Below, one piece after another: positions 16,504 to 22,266 of a stretch of 34,613 bases of DNA; positions within the stretch are counted from its first letter, which is position 1, and every line of letters starts with the position of its first letter. The notes beneath the pieces were generated by a model. That model was not told the DNA's origin and searched no databases. It was given only the letters and a program-made list of their open reading frames with translations. Origin of the DNA: a virus; IMG/VR virus record IMGVR_UViG_3300047291_000009, positions 1 through 34,613 of that record. One strand, 5' to 3'. The position numbers and the translations under genes are program-made.

Positions 16504-16560
16504 AGTAGCACTGGTTAAGAATAATCAGTGTTTCAACAACCATCTAAACAGGCGTACATT

Positions 16561-16776
16561 ATGACAATCAAACTCATTCACTTAGACTCAGCTAAGAAAA
16601 TACTCACTGAGGATTTCAAGACATTCTCAGCCAACCCCTCCGCATCGAATTGGAGGGTATTAGAGGCATCCATGCTTCGTTATCAACAAGAACACACAGA
16701 GAATTTAGAGGCACTCAATCGGGTTGCCTATGCCAATATGCGTGCGGCGGGTTTACCCTCAAGTCATCAAGTCTGA
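16561..16776 (+). CDS. 71-residue hypothetical protein
   Basis: Started at ATG 16561 (MTIKLIHLDSAKKILTEDFK); a longer frame begins inside the promoter region and is unlikely. The binding site is weak (AGGCG). The product is helical, with SANPSASNWRVLEASMLRYQQEHTE-type sequence (quoted part 16633-16700), resembling small phage proteins with a conserved Trp/Arg helix. No function known. A long hairpin follows immediately. Confidence 0.5.
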   Translation: MTIKLIHLDSAKKILTEDFKTFSANPSASNWRVLEASMLRYQQEHTENLEALNRVAYANMRAAGLPSSHQV

Positions 16777-16824
16777 TTGATATCTTATAGGGTATTCACT
16801 GAGTACCCTATAGGCTTATCAATC
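16775..16824. repeat. Long two-part inverted repeat between genes
   Basis: GATTGATA (16775-16782) pairs with TATCAATC (16817-16824), and TATAGGGTA (16786-16794) with TACCCTATA (16804-16812), leaving a nine-base loop: 17 pairs in all. No T tract follows, so it is not a classical terminator on either strand. It could be an RNA processing or stability element, or an operator, since it contains the TAGGG/CCCTA motif seen at three other control sites. Confidence 0.65.
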
Positions 16825-16857
16825 CTGATAAGTAACTCAATTCAATAGGTGTTGATA

Positions 16858-17616
16858 ATGAAAAATCCATATAAATTAATTCTGACAAGCTTAGGTCTTA
16901 CCTATAAAACAATCCTAGGGGAATCCTCTGCTAAAACTGTAAAGGGTGAAAAACTAGGTTTTCTCACGGGTATTGTTTACCTTGTCCCTGATGACAACCT
17001 TTGCCCATTAGCAAAAAAAGCAGGTTGTATGCATGGCTGTTTAAAATCAGCAGGTAGGGGCGCATTCGATTCAGTACAGTTAGCCAGACAATCAAAAACT
17101 GACTATTTTTATAATAATCAATTAGCTTTTTTGTTGTCCTTAGCTGCTGATACGTGGTCAATTGAGCGGAAAGCCAAAAAACTAGGGTTTAAGCCTGTTG
17201 TACGGCCTAATGGTACAAGTGATATACCTTATGAGAATCTAATCATATGGGACAATAAAAACCTGTTTCAGTTATTCCCTGATGTAATTTTTTATGATTA
17301 CACTAAACATCCTTCTCGTAATCTAACAGGTAAGACAGCAAACAATTATGATCTTACCTATTCATTCTCAGCTATTACACCTAAACCTATCAGCATCAAA
17401 GGGTTGACAAACCCCGATAATTCTAGGACTGCTGTGGTATTCGCTAAACAAGCCGATATTCCTGAGACTTTTAGGGGTTGGACTGTTGTCGATGGGGATG
17501 ATACCGATATCAGGTTCATTGAACCTAAAAGAGTAGTAGTGGCTTTATATGCGAAGGGTAAAGCTAAAAAAGAGGATAACGGCTTTGTGCAGATCAAAGG
17601 GGTGCATTATGCTTAA
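16858..17616 (+). CDS. GP88-family protein
   Basis: 252 residues from ATG 16858 (AGGT about eight bases upstream). The cysteine segment NLCPLAKKAGCMHGCLKSAG and the following GAFDSVQLARQSKTDYFY match the layout I remember for the GP88 family (named after mycobacteriophage gene 88), found in phages and plasmids. Later conserved parts are VRPNGTSDIPYENL, FPDVIFYDYTKH and FAKQADIPETFRGW. Biochemical function is not established; the Cys cluster may bind metal. Its stop overlaps the start of the next gene. Confidence 0.7.
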   Translation: MKNPYKLILTSLGLTYKTILGESSAKTVKGEKLGFLTGIVYLVPDDNLCPLAKKAGCMHGCLKSAGRGAFDSVQLARQSKTDYFYNNQLAFLLSLAADTWSIERKAKKLGFKPVVRPNGTSDIPYENLIIWDNKNLFQLFPDVIFYDYTKHPSRNLTGKTANNYDLTYSFSAITPKPISIKGLTNPDNSRTAVVFAKQADIPETFRGWTVVDGDDTDIRFIEPKRVVVALYAKGKAKKEDNGFVQIKGVHYA

Positions 17617-17869
17617 ATCAATGATAGCTAAATATTCAGGGGTTTGCGCTATTTCAGGGGTAAAGATCAATAAGGGGGACTCAATCACTTATTGCACCGA
17701 TACCCGTAAAGCTTATATTACCGAAACAGGGGATTGTCAGATCAATATTAAACCCGATCAAGGCCGATATATATCTGACGTTTATAGGTTTAGTTCAGGG
17801 GCTGAGATATATCGAAATAAAAATGGTCGCTGCATTGATTCGCCCTGTTGCGGCTGTTGTACGGGTTAA
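17609..17869 (+). CDS. 86-residue cysteine-containing hypothetical protein
   Basis: ATG 17609 follows AAAGGGG and overlaps the end of the GP88-family gene by eight bases, so the two are coupled. The protein begins MLKSMIAKYSGVCAISGVKI and ends in a tight cysteine group (SPCCGCCTG). The first half resembles a small zinc-knuckle or beta-barrel (GVKINKGDSITYCTDTRKAY). No family recognised. It may act with the GP88 protein. Confidence 0.6.
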   Translation: MLKSMIAKYSGVCAISGVKINKGDSITYCTDTRKAYITETGDCQINIKPDQGRYISDVYRFSSGAEIYRNKNGRCIDSPCCGCCTG

Positions 17870-17879
17870 ATTCTAGACT

Positions 17880-17922
17880 GTTAGCCCTTATTTTAGGGGT
17901 TAACGGCCTGTGATTTTACAGG
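17880..17922. other. Two adjacent small hairpins after the GP88 gene pair
   Basis: GTTA-G-CCCT (17880-17888) can pair with AGGG-G-TTAAC (17895-17904), and CCTGT-GATTTT-ACAGG spans 17907-17922. No T tract follows on the plus strand. They may mark an RNA boundary. The rest of 17870-18026 shows no gene. Confidence 0.35.
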
Positions 17923-18026
17923 GTACATAGGTGTAAATAATGTAAAAAATCGACCAGATCATTCTAGGGGTAAGCTTTTTCGGCTTTGTTTGTTTAATAC
18001 TCATAATCGGTACATGGGGGTAAACC

Positions 18027-18089
18027 ATGATATATGCCGCCATTGCCTTACTTGTCAAAATCATATTAAAGAGGGTGTCAATATGCTGA
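18027..18089 (+). CDS. 20-residue hydrophobic peptide, possibly translated
   Basis: ATG 18027 has GGGGGT upstream and encodes MIYAAIALLVKIILKRVSIC, a hydrophobic helix with a basic end, like small membrane peptides. Its stop overlaps the ATG of the next gene by seven bases. An alternative frame (ATG 18014) would add a Cys/His segment, DICRHCLTCQNH, to the next gene. I cannot decide between them from sequence alone. Confidence 0.3.
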   Translation: MIYAAIALLVKIILKRVSIC

Positions 18090-18268
18090 ATGATATAAAA
18101 ATTGTATTTTATGAAGATGATAAATTCAAACATCAAACAGGTGAATTAAAGTTAGTATCCGCTAACTTTGCACAACTTGAATTGATTGTAAATTCAATCA
18201 GAGAATCGCAAAATGAGTCGGGTTATCCCTGCCATTTTAAAATCATTGCTCAAAGTCTAGATTATTAA
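18083..18268 (+). CDS. 61-residue hypothetical protein
   Basis: ATG 18083 lies seven bases after GAGGG, the best site in this frame. The product, starting MLNDIKIVFYEDDKFKHQTG, is an alpha/beta mixture with VNSIRESQNESGYPCHFKII. No family recognised. It sits in the same plus-strand group as the GP88 gene and is followed ten bases later by the next gene. Confidence 0.55.
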   Translation: MLNDIKIVFYEDDKFKHQTGELKLVSANFAQLELIVNSIRESQNESGYPCHFKIIAQSLDY

Positions 18269-18278
18269 AGGGATTAAC

Positions 18279-18479
18279 ATGATTCAATTAAGTTTTACAA
18301 ATGATTCACACACTCCCAATGCTATTTGGTTTGATTTACTTCAAGACGAAATGCCAGAGGAATATCCTGATAACTTTAACAGCTATGAATATCTGACTGA
18401 AAGTGATGCTGAAGAAATGCTGGATAACCCTTATGTCACAGAGTCGGTTAAAAAAGCATTGTCAGAGGTCTTAACATAA
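18279..18479 (+). CDS. 66-residue strongly acidic protein
   Basis: AAAGGG precedes the ATG. The protein is dense in Asp and Glu (LLQDEMPEEYPDNFNSYEYL, then ESDAEEMLDN) with few Lys or Arg. Such small acidic phage proteins are sometimes DNA mimics that block restriction or repair enzymes; here that is only a suggestion. It is the last gene before the terminator at 18500. Confidence 0.55.
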   Translation: MIQLSFTNDSHTPNAIWFDLLQDEMPEEYPDNFNSYEYLTESDAEEMLDNPYVTESVKKALSEVLT

Positions 18480-18499
18480 GTCAGTGACCACTAACATTC

Positions 18500-18521
18500 A
18501 GCCGCCTTCGGGCGGTTTTTT
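18500..18521 (+). terminator. Intrinsic terminator with UUCG tetraloop
   Basis: AGCCGCC (18500-18506), TTCG, GGCGGTT (18511-18517), then an unbroken T run to 18521. This is a textbook strong terminator ending the rightward early group. Bases 18522-18630 hold imperfect short repeats (AAGCCCTT twice, GCCTTAAAAG/GCCTTAGAAG, GCCGT twice) but no gene. Confidence 0.9.
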
Positions 18522-18630
18522 CTTGCCTACTTTTAAGCCCTTGCAAGCCCTTACCCTCTTGCACTATCCAGCCGCATTAAAATAATGCCTTAAAAGTGCC
18601 TTAGAAGCCGTTTTAGCCGTATTTTTAACG

Positions 18631-18861
18631 TCATAGGTCATCGGCGTGTTCATCGTCAACAAATAAACTGAGGCCAACATGGTTCAAATTGTGGTCTGGT
18701 CTTAATCCTACATTCCAGAAATGTGCCGCCCATCGAATGCTAATCCTGTTGCCTTCAGCTACTGAACCATTACCGATATGCTTCAATGCGGCCTTTTCCC
18801 GTTCAGTGTAGAAAATGACCTGACCTTTTGCGTCAGGCGGTTTTCTTGACTTCGATGCCAT
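18631..18861 (-). CDS. 76-residue hypothetical protein, possible small DNA-binding regulator
   Basis: It starts inside the end of the RuvC-like gene (29-base overlap), as coupled phage genes often do. A basic N terminus (MASKSRKPPDAKGQVIFY) precedes TEREKAALKHIGNGSVAEGN and a WAAHFWNVGL helix, a shape reminiscent of ribbon-helix-helix proteins. I cannot confirm the family. It is the last gene of the leftward replication group. Confidence 0.5.
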   Translation of the reverse strand: MASKSRKPPDAKGQVIFYTEREKAALKHIGNGSVAEGNRISIRWAAHFWNVGLRPDHNLNHVGLSLFVDDEHADDL

Positions 18862-19315
18862 GTAGCTCGTGCCTTAAATATTCTGCAATCAACAATGCCT
18901 CTGCTTTGTTCCCGTGTCTTTTTAAGGTTAATTTAGCCTCCGGCCAATAATATCGTGCCATGTCCAGCGACTCGTTTTTATCGGCTGACAAGTGAAAGTG
19001 CTTTTTCCATCGCTGCGGCGTGACTAAATGCACAGGGTATCGGGTTAACTCGCAAACGGCTGAAATAACCCCTACAGCACGACCAAACGCAAAGGTAGAG
19101 CTAACCCCTTGGTTTGGCATTGAATGCACCTGTTCCATGCAAATTTCTGCGCCTTCTTTGGGGTCTACTAGGCTGAGAATCCGACTCTTGAAAACAAGGG
19201 CTAGTATGTGCTTGTCCCTATGCTCAATGTCGAATGCCTCTAGGTAATTACCCTGATGGTCTAATGCACCTAATGCACCACTTACAGAGCCGGGATCAAT
19301 CCCGATGTAAATCAT
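18833..19315 (-). CDS. ruvC: RuvC-like Holliday junction resolvase
   Basis: 160 residues with the RNase H-like layout of RuvC: IGIDPGS with D7, MEQVHSMPNQG with E61, a TFAFGRAVG helix (residues 74-82), TPQRW (99-103), and the C-terminal NKAEALLIAEYL segment with E139. The usual RuvC C-terminal Asp pair is replaced by His/Glu, as in some phage members. It would cut branched DNA before packaging. It overlaps genes on both sides. Confidence 0.85.
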   Translation of the reverse strand: MIYIGIDPGSVSGALGALDHQGNYLEAFDIEHRDKHILALVFKSRILSLVDPKEGAEICMEQVHSMPNQGVSSTFAFGRAVGVISAVCELTRYPVHLVTPQRWKKHFHLSADKNESLDMARYYWPEAKLTLKRHGNKAEALLIAEYLRHELHGIEVKKTA

Positions 19316-19571
19316 TGATTTCTTTCATCTTTTTGGTCAATTCCTGACTGATGCCGTTGTAAATCCCCAAGTAGTGGCTCTCCAGTTCTTTCGCCCTGTG
19401 CCATGCGTGAGCTTTCCATCCATTCTGCGATGCCATCAGAATCAAATGGTCTAGCGTGGACTGGTAGTGATCGGCTAATGTCTCCGGTTGTCCACAAGGC
19501 TTCTGTGACTTTGACAACAGGGTGGAGTCTTGTTCCATCTTTTTGAGTGTCCAGAATTCGGTGAGCTTCAT
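19296..19571 (-). CDS. 91-residue hypothetical protein (frame B of an overlapping pair)
   Basis: Its ATG overlaps the methyltransferase stop (ATGA, 19568-19571). The C-terminal half (LDHLILMASQNGWKAHAWHR, then AKELESHYLGIYNGI) looks like a genuine helical phage protein and resembles short proteins I recall from Burkholderiales phages. The N-terminal half looks less conserved. A second frame (19581-19312) covers the same bases. Either both are used, or a frameshift joins the start of one to the end of the other. Confidence 0.5.
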   Translation of the reverse strand: MKLTEFWTLKKMEQDSTLLSKSQKPCGQPETLADHYQSTLDHLILMASQNGWKAHAWHRAKELESHYLGIYNGISQELTKKMKEINDLHRD

Positions 19572-19581
19572 TTAATGTCAT
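19312..19581 (-). CDS. 89-residue overlapping frame A (N-terminal part likely genuine)
   Basis: Its ATG follows GGAG by nine bases and comes directly after a TAA stop in the same frame. The first 35 residues (MTLNEAHRILDTQKDGTRLH ... TEALWTTGDI) match a pattern common in small phage proteins (helix, then a TGD motif). After TTGDI the sequence turns into a low-quality, Arg/Gln/Ser-rich tail, while frame B becomes convincing. This suggests a +1 shift near 19470, or two separate genes. Confidence 0.4.
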   Translation of the reverse strand: MTLNEAHRILDTQKDGTRLHPVVKVTEALWTTGDISRSLPVHARPFDSDGIAEWMESSRMAQGERTGEPLLGDLQRHQSGIDQKDERNQ

Positions 19582-20527
19582 TTAAGATTCTCCAAGCTGT
19601 TGCGGCGCACAATGGGACTTGTCCATTTCCAATGGCTTTAAGTCTGTCCACCCTAGCGGCCACCCCATCAGCCACTCTGTCCACGTTGGGTTCAGTTTCC
19701 CACCATTGTGAAGACCCGATACTTGTTCCCCAAGGTTGCCCTTTCCCCTGTCCGAAAGTGCATGGCGTGAGTCTTGAACTTTTGGTGTTCCCCATTTTTT
19801 TTTCCATGTTCTGTGATTCTCTAGATGCGGCAAACTCAACATTTGTTCCGCCTCTTGTTTCGTTATCACTCCATTTTCTATTTTTTGCATTAGATTCCCC
19901 ACCATGCCCTCTGCCGCATGACCATAACCCTTGGTCGCTGGCGTTGGCCAAATTTCCATTCGCTTCTTTAATGCTCTCCTGCTGTTGCTCCCACCGTCCA
20001 ATCCTGTCGTGTTGGGCGTATGAAAGTTGTCCACGCCATTTGGCGACAATCCAAATTCTGTCCCTCTGATGGTTTGCTCCAACATCCGCTGCTCCCAACA
20101 CTCCCCATCTCGCATCAAACCCCATGCTGGCCAAGTCTCCAAGAACTCGTCCAAGTCCCCTAGAAGTGAGCATTGGTGAGTTTTCCACAAAGACGTATCT
20201 GGGTCGTACTTCACAAATGATGCGAGCCATTTCTCCCCACATTCCTGATCGTTCTCCATCAATTCCTGCGCCTTTTCCTGCGGCACTGATGTCTTGGCAT
20301 GGAAATCCTCCCGATACAACGTCAACAATTCCTCTCCACGGTCTACCATCAAAGGTTTGAACGTCATCCCAAATCGGGAAAGGCGGGAGAATTCCGTCAT
20401 TTTGTCGGGCGCACAGTACGCTTGCGGGATAGGCTTCCCACTCGACTGCACAGACTGTTCTCCATCCAAGGAGTTTGCCGCCAAGTATTCCTCCACCAGC
20501 ACCTGCGAAAAGAGCCAACTCATTCAT
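19568..20527 (-). CDS. DNA cytosine-C5 methyltransferase
   Basis: 319 residues with the family motifs in order: motif I FAGAGGG (7-13), motif IV GGFPCQ with catalytic C77, motif VI VENSP (E115), motif VIII QRDRIW (154-159), a variable target-recognition region (about 165-275), and motif X RLKAIGNGQVP (295-305). The enzyme should modify cytosine in a specific site, protecting phage DNA from host restriction. It overlaps the replication gene by ATGA (20524-20527). Its whole length is also open in a second same-strand frame (20523-19582). Confidence 0.92.
   Translation of the reverse strand: MNELALFAGAGGGILGGKLLGWRTVCAVEWEAYPASVLCARQNDGILPPFPIWDDVQTFDGRPWRGIVDVVSGGFPCQDISAAGKGAGIDGERSGMWGEMARIICEVRPRYVFVENSPMLTSRGLGRVLGDLASMGFDARWGVLGAADVGANHQRDRIWIVAKWRGQLSYAQHDRIGRWEQQQESIKEANGNLANASDQGLWSCGRGHGGESNAKNRKWSDNETRGGTNVEFAASRESQNMEKKMGNTKSSRLTPCTFGQGKGQPWGTSIGSSQWWETEPNVDRVADGVAARVDRLKAIGNGQVPLCAATAWRILNDIK
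19582..20523 (-). CDS. 313-residue protein in a frame overlapping the whole methyltransferase gene
   Basis: The ATG lies four bases after the methyltransferase start, and the frame stays open for 313 codons. It contains segments I recognise from phage proteins annotated beside, or as part of, DNA methyltransferases: SLWKTHQCSLLGDLDEF (111-127), ETWPAWGLMRDGECWEQ (129-145), IWPTPATKGYG (191-201), and LNPTWTEWLMGWPLGWTDL (277-295) followed by KPLEMDK. The stop (TAA) is directly followed by the ATG of the next small gene. Either this is true dual coding or the known family is partly built from such overlaps. No catalytic motif is visible. Confidence 0.5.
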   Translation of the reverse strand: MSWLFSQVLVEEYLAANSLDGEQSVQSSGKPIPQAYCAPDKMTEFSRLSRFGMTFKPLMVDRGEELLTLYREDFHAKTSVPQEKAQELMENDQECGEKWLASFVKYDPDTSLWKTHQCSLLGDLDEFLETWPAWGLMRDGECWEQRMLEQTIRGTEFGLSPNGVDNFHTPNTTGLDGGSNSRRALKKRMEIWPTPATKGYGHAAEGMVGNLMQKIENGVITKQEAEQMLSLPHLENHRTWKKKWGTPKVQDSRHALSDRGKGNLGEQVSGLHNGGKLNPTWTEWLMGWPLGWTDLKPLEMDKSHCAPQQLGES

Positions 20528-20961
20528 TGTCTCCCTCTCAAAGCTGCTAGTTTTTCCCTGATATGGTCAGGCATAGAAACAGCTTTTTGGCGGTCTTGTT
20601 CTAGTTTGGCTAAGGCAGGGTCAATCTGTGGTTTTAACTGCATCTCAGGCACTTCTGCGCCATCCCATCGTTGTTGATTAAGGTAAACCAAAGGTGCAGG
20701 GATAAAAGCACCGTTTGCTTTCAGCCATTGCTCAGTGGTTTTCATCCATGCAAGGTGTTTTAGGATTTGATCTGCTTGTGTGTCGCAATAAGACTTTATC
20801 CACACTTGTTTGCATTTAGCCTTTGCCCCTTTTCTTGGAGTGTTAGGCCACATTTTCCAGAAGTCATCAAACATTGGTTTACTTTCAGACATAGGTTCTC
20901 CAAGGGTGGATAGACTCGTTTCTATCCTACCTTCTCCAGACTTATCAGTGTTCATCATCAA
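20524..20961 (-). CDS. Replication protein, probable helicase-loader or initiator module
   Basis: 145 residues; three consecutive ATG codons follow TAGGAG, so the exact first residue is unclear. An acidic, flexible N terminus leads to FDDFWKMWPNTPRKGAKAKC, then a helical domain with WMKTTEQWLKANGAFIPAPL and YLNQQRWDGAE. This arrangement is typical of the C-terminal domain of phage replication proteins that recruit the host helicase. With no polymerase or helicase gene in the window, it probably connects phage DNA to the host replisome. Confidence 0.6.
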   Translation of the reverse strand: MMMNTDKSGEGRIETSLSTLGEPMSESKPMFDDFWKMWPNTPRKGAKAKCKQVWIKSYCDTQADQILKHLAWMKTTEQWLKANGAFIPAPLVYLNQQRWDGAEVPEMQLKPQIDPALAKLEQDRQKAVSMPDHIREKLAALRGRQ

Positions 20962-21347
20962 CTCCTATCAACTAGAAAAAACCAAACAGCCCCAAGTGCG
21001 CTTGACGGATTTGTTCGCTTATACATTTGGCCTTGTTTACCACCGTGTACCAAATGCTTTACCAGTCGCCAAATCAACGCTGGTCGCCTTTTGCTCTGGG
21101 GTGTATCAGAGTGCGGTGTTTTCTTCCAAGCAGTCCATGCAGACTCACTACTAACGTGTGGAGTACGGTCTGCAAAAGCAAAAACCCCGCAAAATGCTCT
21201 GTGGTCTTGGCTCTTGGCGAGAGCAGCAGCTAAACGATTGAATCGACAAAAGTCACGCTTGCCACCTTGCAAGACCACACAGTACTCTGCGGGGTTCTCT
21301 GTCGATTCATCGTCTAAATGCCACTCTAGACGATGCAAATTATACAT
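20958..21347 (-). CDS. 129-residue questionable frame overlapping a structured leader
   Basis: The frame is open from ATG 21347 (or TTG 21356) to the start of the replication gene. It carries several Cys and Trp residues (YCVVLQGGKRDFCRFNR, RTPHVSSESAWTAWKK). However, the ATG lies within the promoter at 21339-21366, upstream of the likely transcription start. No ribosome binding site is seen, and much of the first half coincides with perfect inverted repeats. It could be translated from an upstream transcript or a later start. I keep it only as a possibility. Confidence 0.3.
   Translation of the reverse strand: MYNLHRLEWHLDDESTENPAEYCVVLQGGKRDFCRFNRLAAALAKSQDHRAFCGVFAFADRTPHVSSESAWTAWKKTPHSDTPQSKRRPALIWRLVKHLVHGGKQGQMYKRTNPSSALGAVWFFLVDRS
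21175..21335 (-). ncRNA. Structured leader or small RNA of the replication/methylation operon
   Basis: Read leftward from the promoter at 21366-21339, the RNA has a 9-bp hairpin CATCGTCTA/TAGACGATG (21335-21308). Next comes GAATCGACA (21308-21300), matching TGTCGATTC (21248-21240). Then AACCCCGCA (21296-21288) matches TGCGGGGTT (21191-21183), and TGTGGTCTTG (21279-21270) matches CAAGACCACA (21209-21200). A small hairpin GCTCT/AGAGC (21224-21210) lies inside. The AACCCCGCA arm lies in the loop of the GAATCGACA stem, so the stems cross: a pseudoknot or two alternative folds. The last arm is followed by TTTGCTTTTGC, a weak terminator-like tract. Confidence 0.55.
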
Positions 21348-21366
21348 AGAAAACAATTTGCGTCAA
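21339..21366 (-). promoter_or_regulatory. Leftward promoter P4 (sigma70 type)
   Basis: On the minus strand TTGACG (21366-21361), 16 bases, TATAAT (21344-21339), a near-perfect match. Start of transcription near 21332, exactly at the edge of the 9-bp inverted repeat CATCGTCTA/TAGACGATG, which could be an operator or the first hairpin of the transcript. It would drive the replication, methyltransferase and RuvC genes. Confidence 0.75.
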
Positions 21367-21367
21367 A

Positions 21368-21544
21368 CTATTTTTTTTTATCAAAATCAGATTCTCTTTT
21401 CTTTCGCTGATCAATCGAAGTTGCAAGCAGTTTCCTCAACCACATTGCCCCTCCCATATTCTGAAATTCATCTTTCAAAGCCTTAGTTACCCTCACGGCA
21501 ATCTGAATCTGAGTACCTGTAATATCTGATGGCGGTCTTGGCAT
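21368..21544 (-). CDS. Ribbon-helix-helix regulator
   Basis: 58 residues, starting MPRPPSDITGTQIQIAVRVT. The pattern (basic N terminus, a beta strand IQIAVRV, helix KALKDEFQNM, then GGAMWLRKLLATSIDQRKK) is that of small Arc/MetJ-like regulators common in phages. It is encoded directly upstream of promoter P4 and beside two TGTCAGACA boxes, so it is the natural candidate to bind one of these operators and control both divergent operons. The binding site (AGAAGA) is weak, which suits a low-level regulator. Confidence 0.7.
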   Translation of the reverse strand: MPRPPSDITGTQIQIAVRVTKALKDEFQNMGGAMWLRKLLATSIDQRKKRESDFDKKK

Positions 21545-21582
21545 TTTGTCTTCTGTTGGTTAAAAGATTGAATTGTTGTTTG

Positions 21583-21644
21583 TGTCAGACAGTTTGACAA
21601 TTAGGGAATGTCCTAGTGTCAGACAGAATATATTATGTCATACA
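21583..21644. promoter_or_regulatory. Divergent control region with repeated palindromes
   Basis: TGTCAGACA occurs at 21583-21591 and 21617-21625, 34 bp apart, with a partial copy TGTCATACA at 21636-21644. Between them lies TAGG-N6-CCTA (21602-21615). A TATATT box (21629-21634) could be the -10 of the rightward promoter for the 21676 operon; its -35 is not clear. On the minus strand TTGTCA (21599-21594), 16 bases, AACAAT is a weak promoter for the ribbon-helix-helix gene. This is likely the main early switch. Confidence 0.55.
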
Positions 21645-21675
21645 CTACGCTTCCCAACAACTTGAAAGGTGTCCA

Positions 21676-21846
21676 ATGTCTAAGCGTTACCAACCCTTGT
21701 TTGCAGATGAAAGCCGTGAAAAATGCCCGTATATCGGCTGCGGCGGTGCATTATTTGAAGACGAGCGCACTTACCACTGCCGTGGCTGCAATACGTTCTT
21801 TTACCCTGAAGATAAGACTCTTGAAGAAAGCTACGATGATGAGTAA
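21676..21846 (+). CDS. 56-residue zinc-ribbon protein
   Basis: Started at ATG 21676 (AAAGGTG upstream); a longer frame begins in the operator region. Cysteines CPYIGCGG and YHCRGCNTFF form a CxxxxC...CxxC zinc ribbon, followed by an acidic tail (EDKTLEESYDDE). Probably a small transcription or DNA-modulating accessory protein. First gene of the long rightward operon. Confidence 0.6.
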   Translation: MSKRYQPLFADESREKCPYIGCGGALFEDERTYHCRGCNTFFYPEDKTLEESYDDE

Positions 21847-22015
21847 ATTCAATGAACCAACCGACCCACCAGTTTTTAAAAGCCAACAGGAATTTTATGA
21901 TTGGTTGCGTAATAACGTAATTGATGAAGTTACTGTAGAAATTCAAAAGATGCAGGGGTTTGGCAAAGATACGCTAGACAGTCTGTGTGTTTTTATTCAA
22001 AGGATGAAAAAATGA
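21836..22015 (+). CDS. 59-residue hypothetical protein
   Basis: Starts inside the end of the previous gene (tandem ATG at 21836 and 21839) and ends in an ATGA overlap with the next. The sequence (MMSKFNEPTDPPVFKSQQEF then YDWLRNNVIDEV) is helical and acidic, without a known motif. Its place in the coupled operon supports expression. Confidence 0.5.
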   Translation: MMSKFNEPTDPPVFKSQQEFYDWLRNNVIDEVTVEIQKMQGFGKDTLDSLCVFIQRMKK

Positions 22016-22266
22016 CCCAAGATGAAATCATTGATATGGCTATGGAAGCAGAGTTTGTTTCTCATGGTAAACCAAGTGAAGAAGAAAGCGAATTGTTTGT
22101 TTGTACCGATAAAGATATTGTGCGCTTTGCCAAACTTGTAGCCGCCAAAGAACGTGAAGCCTGTGCATTGATATGTGAACGAGTATATAAAAGAATGTGT
22201 CCAGAGGCACAAGAAAATGAAGTTGGGATAGAGGCTGAAACCATCAGAGCCAGAGGTGAAGCATGA
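22012..22266 (+). CDS. 84-residue conserved phage protein
   Basis: ATG 22012 overlaps the preceding stop and has AAAGGA upstream. The sequence DEIIDMAMEAEF, then FAKLVAAKEREACALICERV and IRARGEA at the end, follows a pattern very common in early operons of phages of Gram-negative bacteria. It is an all-helical protein of unknown function. Confidence 0.65.
   Translation: MTQDEIIDMAMEAEFVSHGKPSEEESELFVCTDKDIVRFAKLVAAKEREACALICERVYKRMCPEAQENEVGIEAETIRARGEA

Noticed and set aside
15194-16560. tRNA genes
   Set aside because: No cloverleaf with a T-arm GGTTC pattern and matching acceptor stem could be found in either strand.
17990-18268. Longer start for the 61-residue protein adding a Cys/His segment
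   Set aside because: The upstream start lacks a binding site, while ATG 18083 has GAGGG at good spacing. The longer form is kept only as an alternative in the note on the 20-residue peptide.
21593-21598. Perfect TTGACA as a rightward -35 box
   Set aside because: No -10 sequence lies 16-18 bases downstream; the nearest TATATT is 30 bases away.
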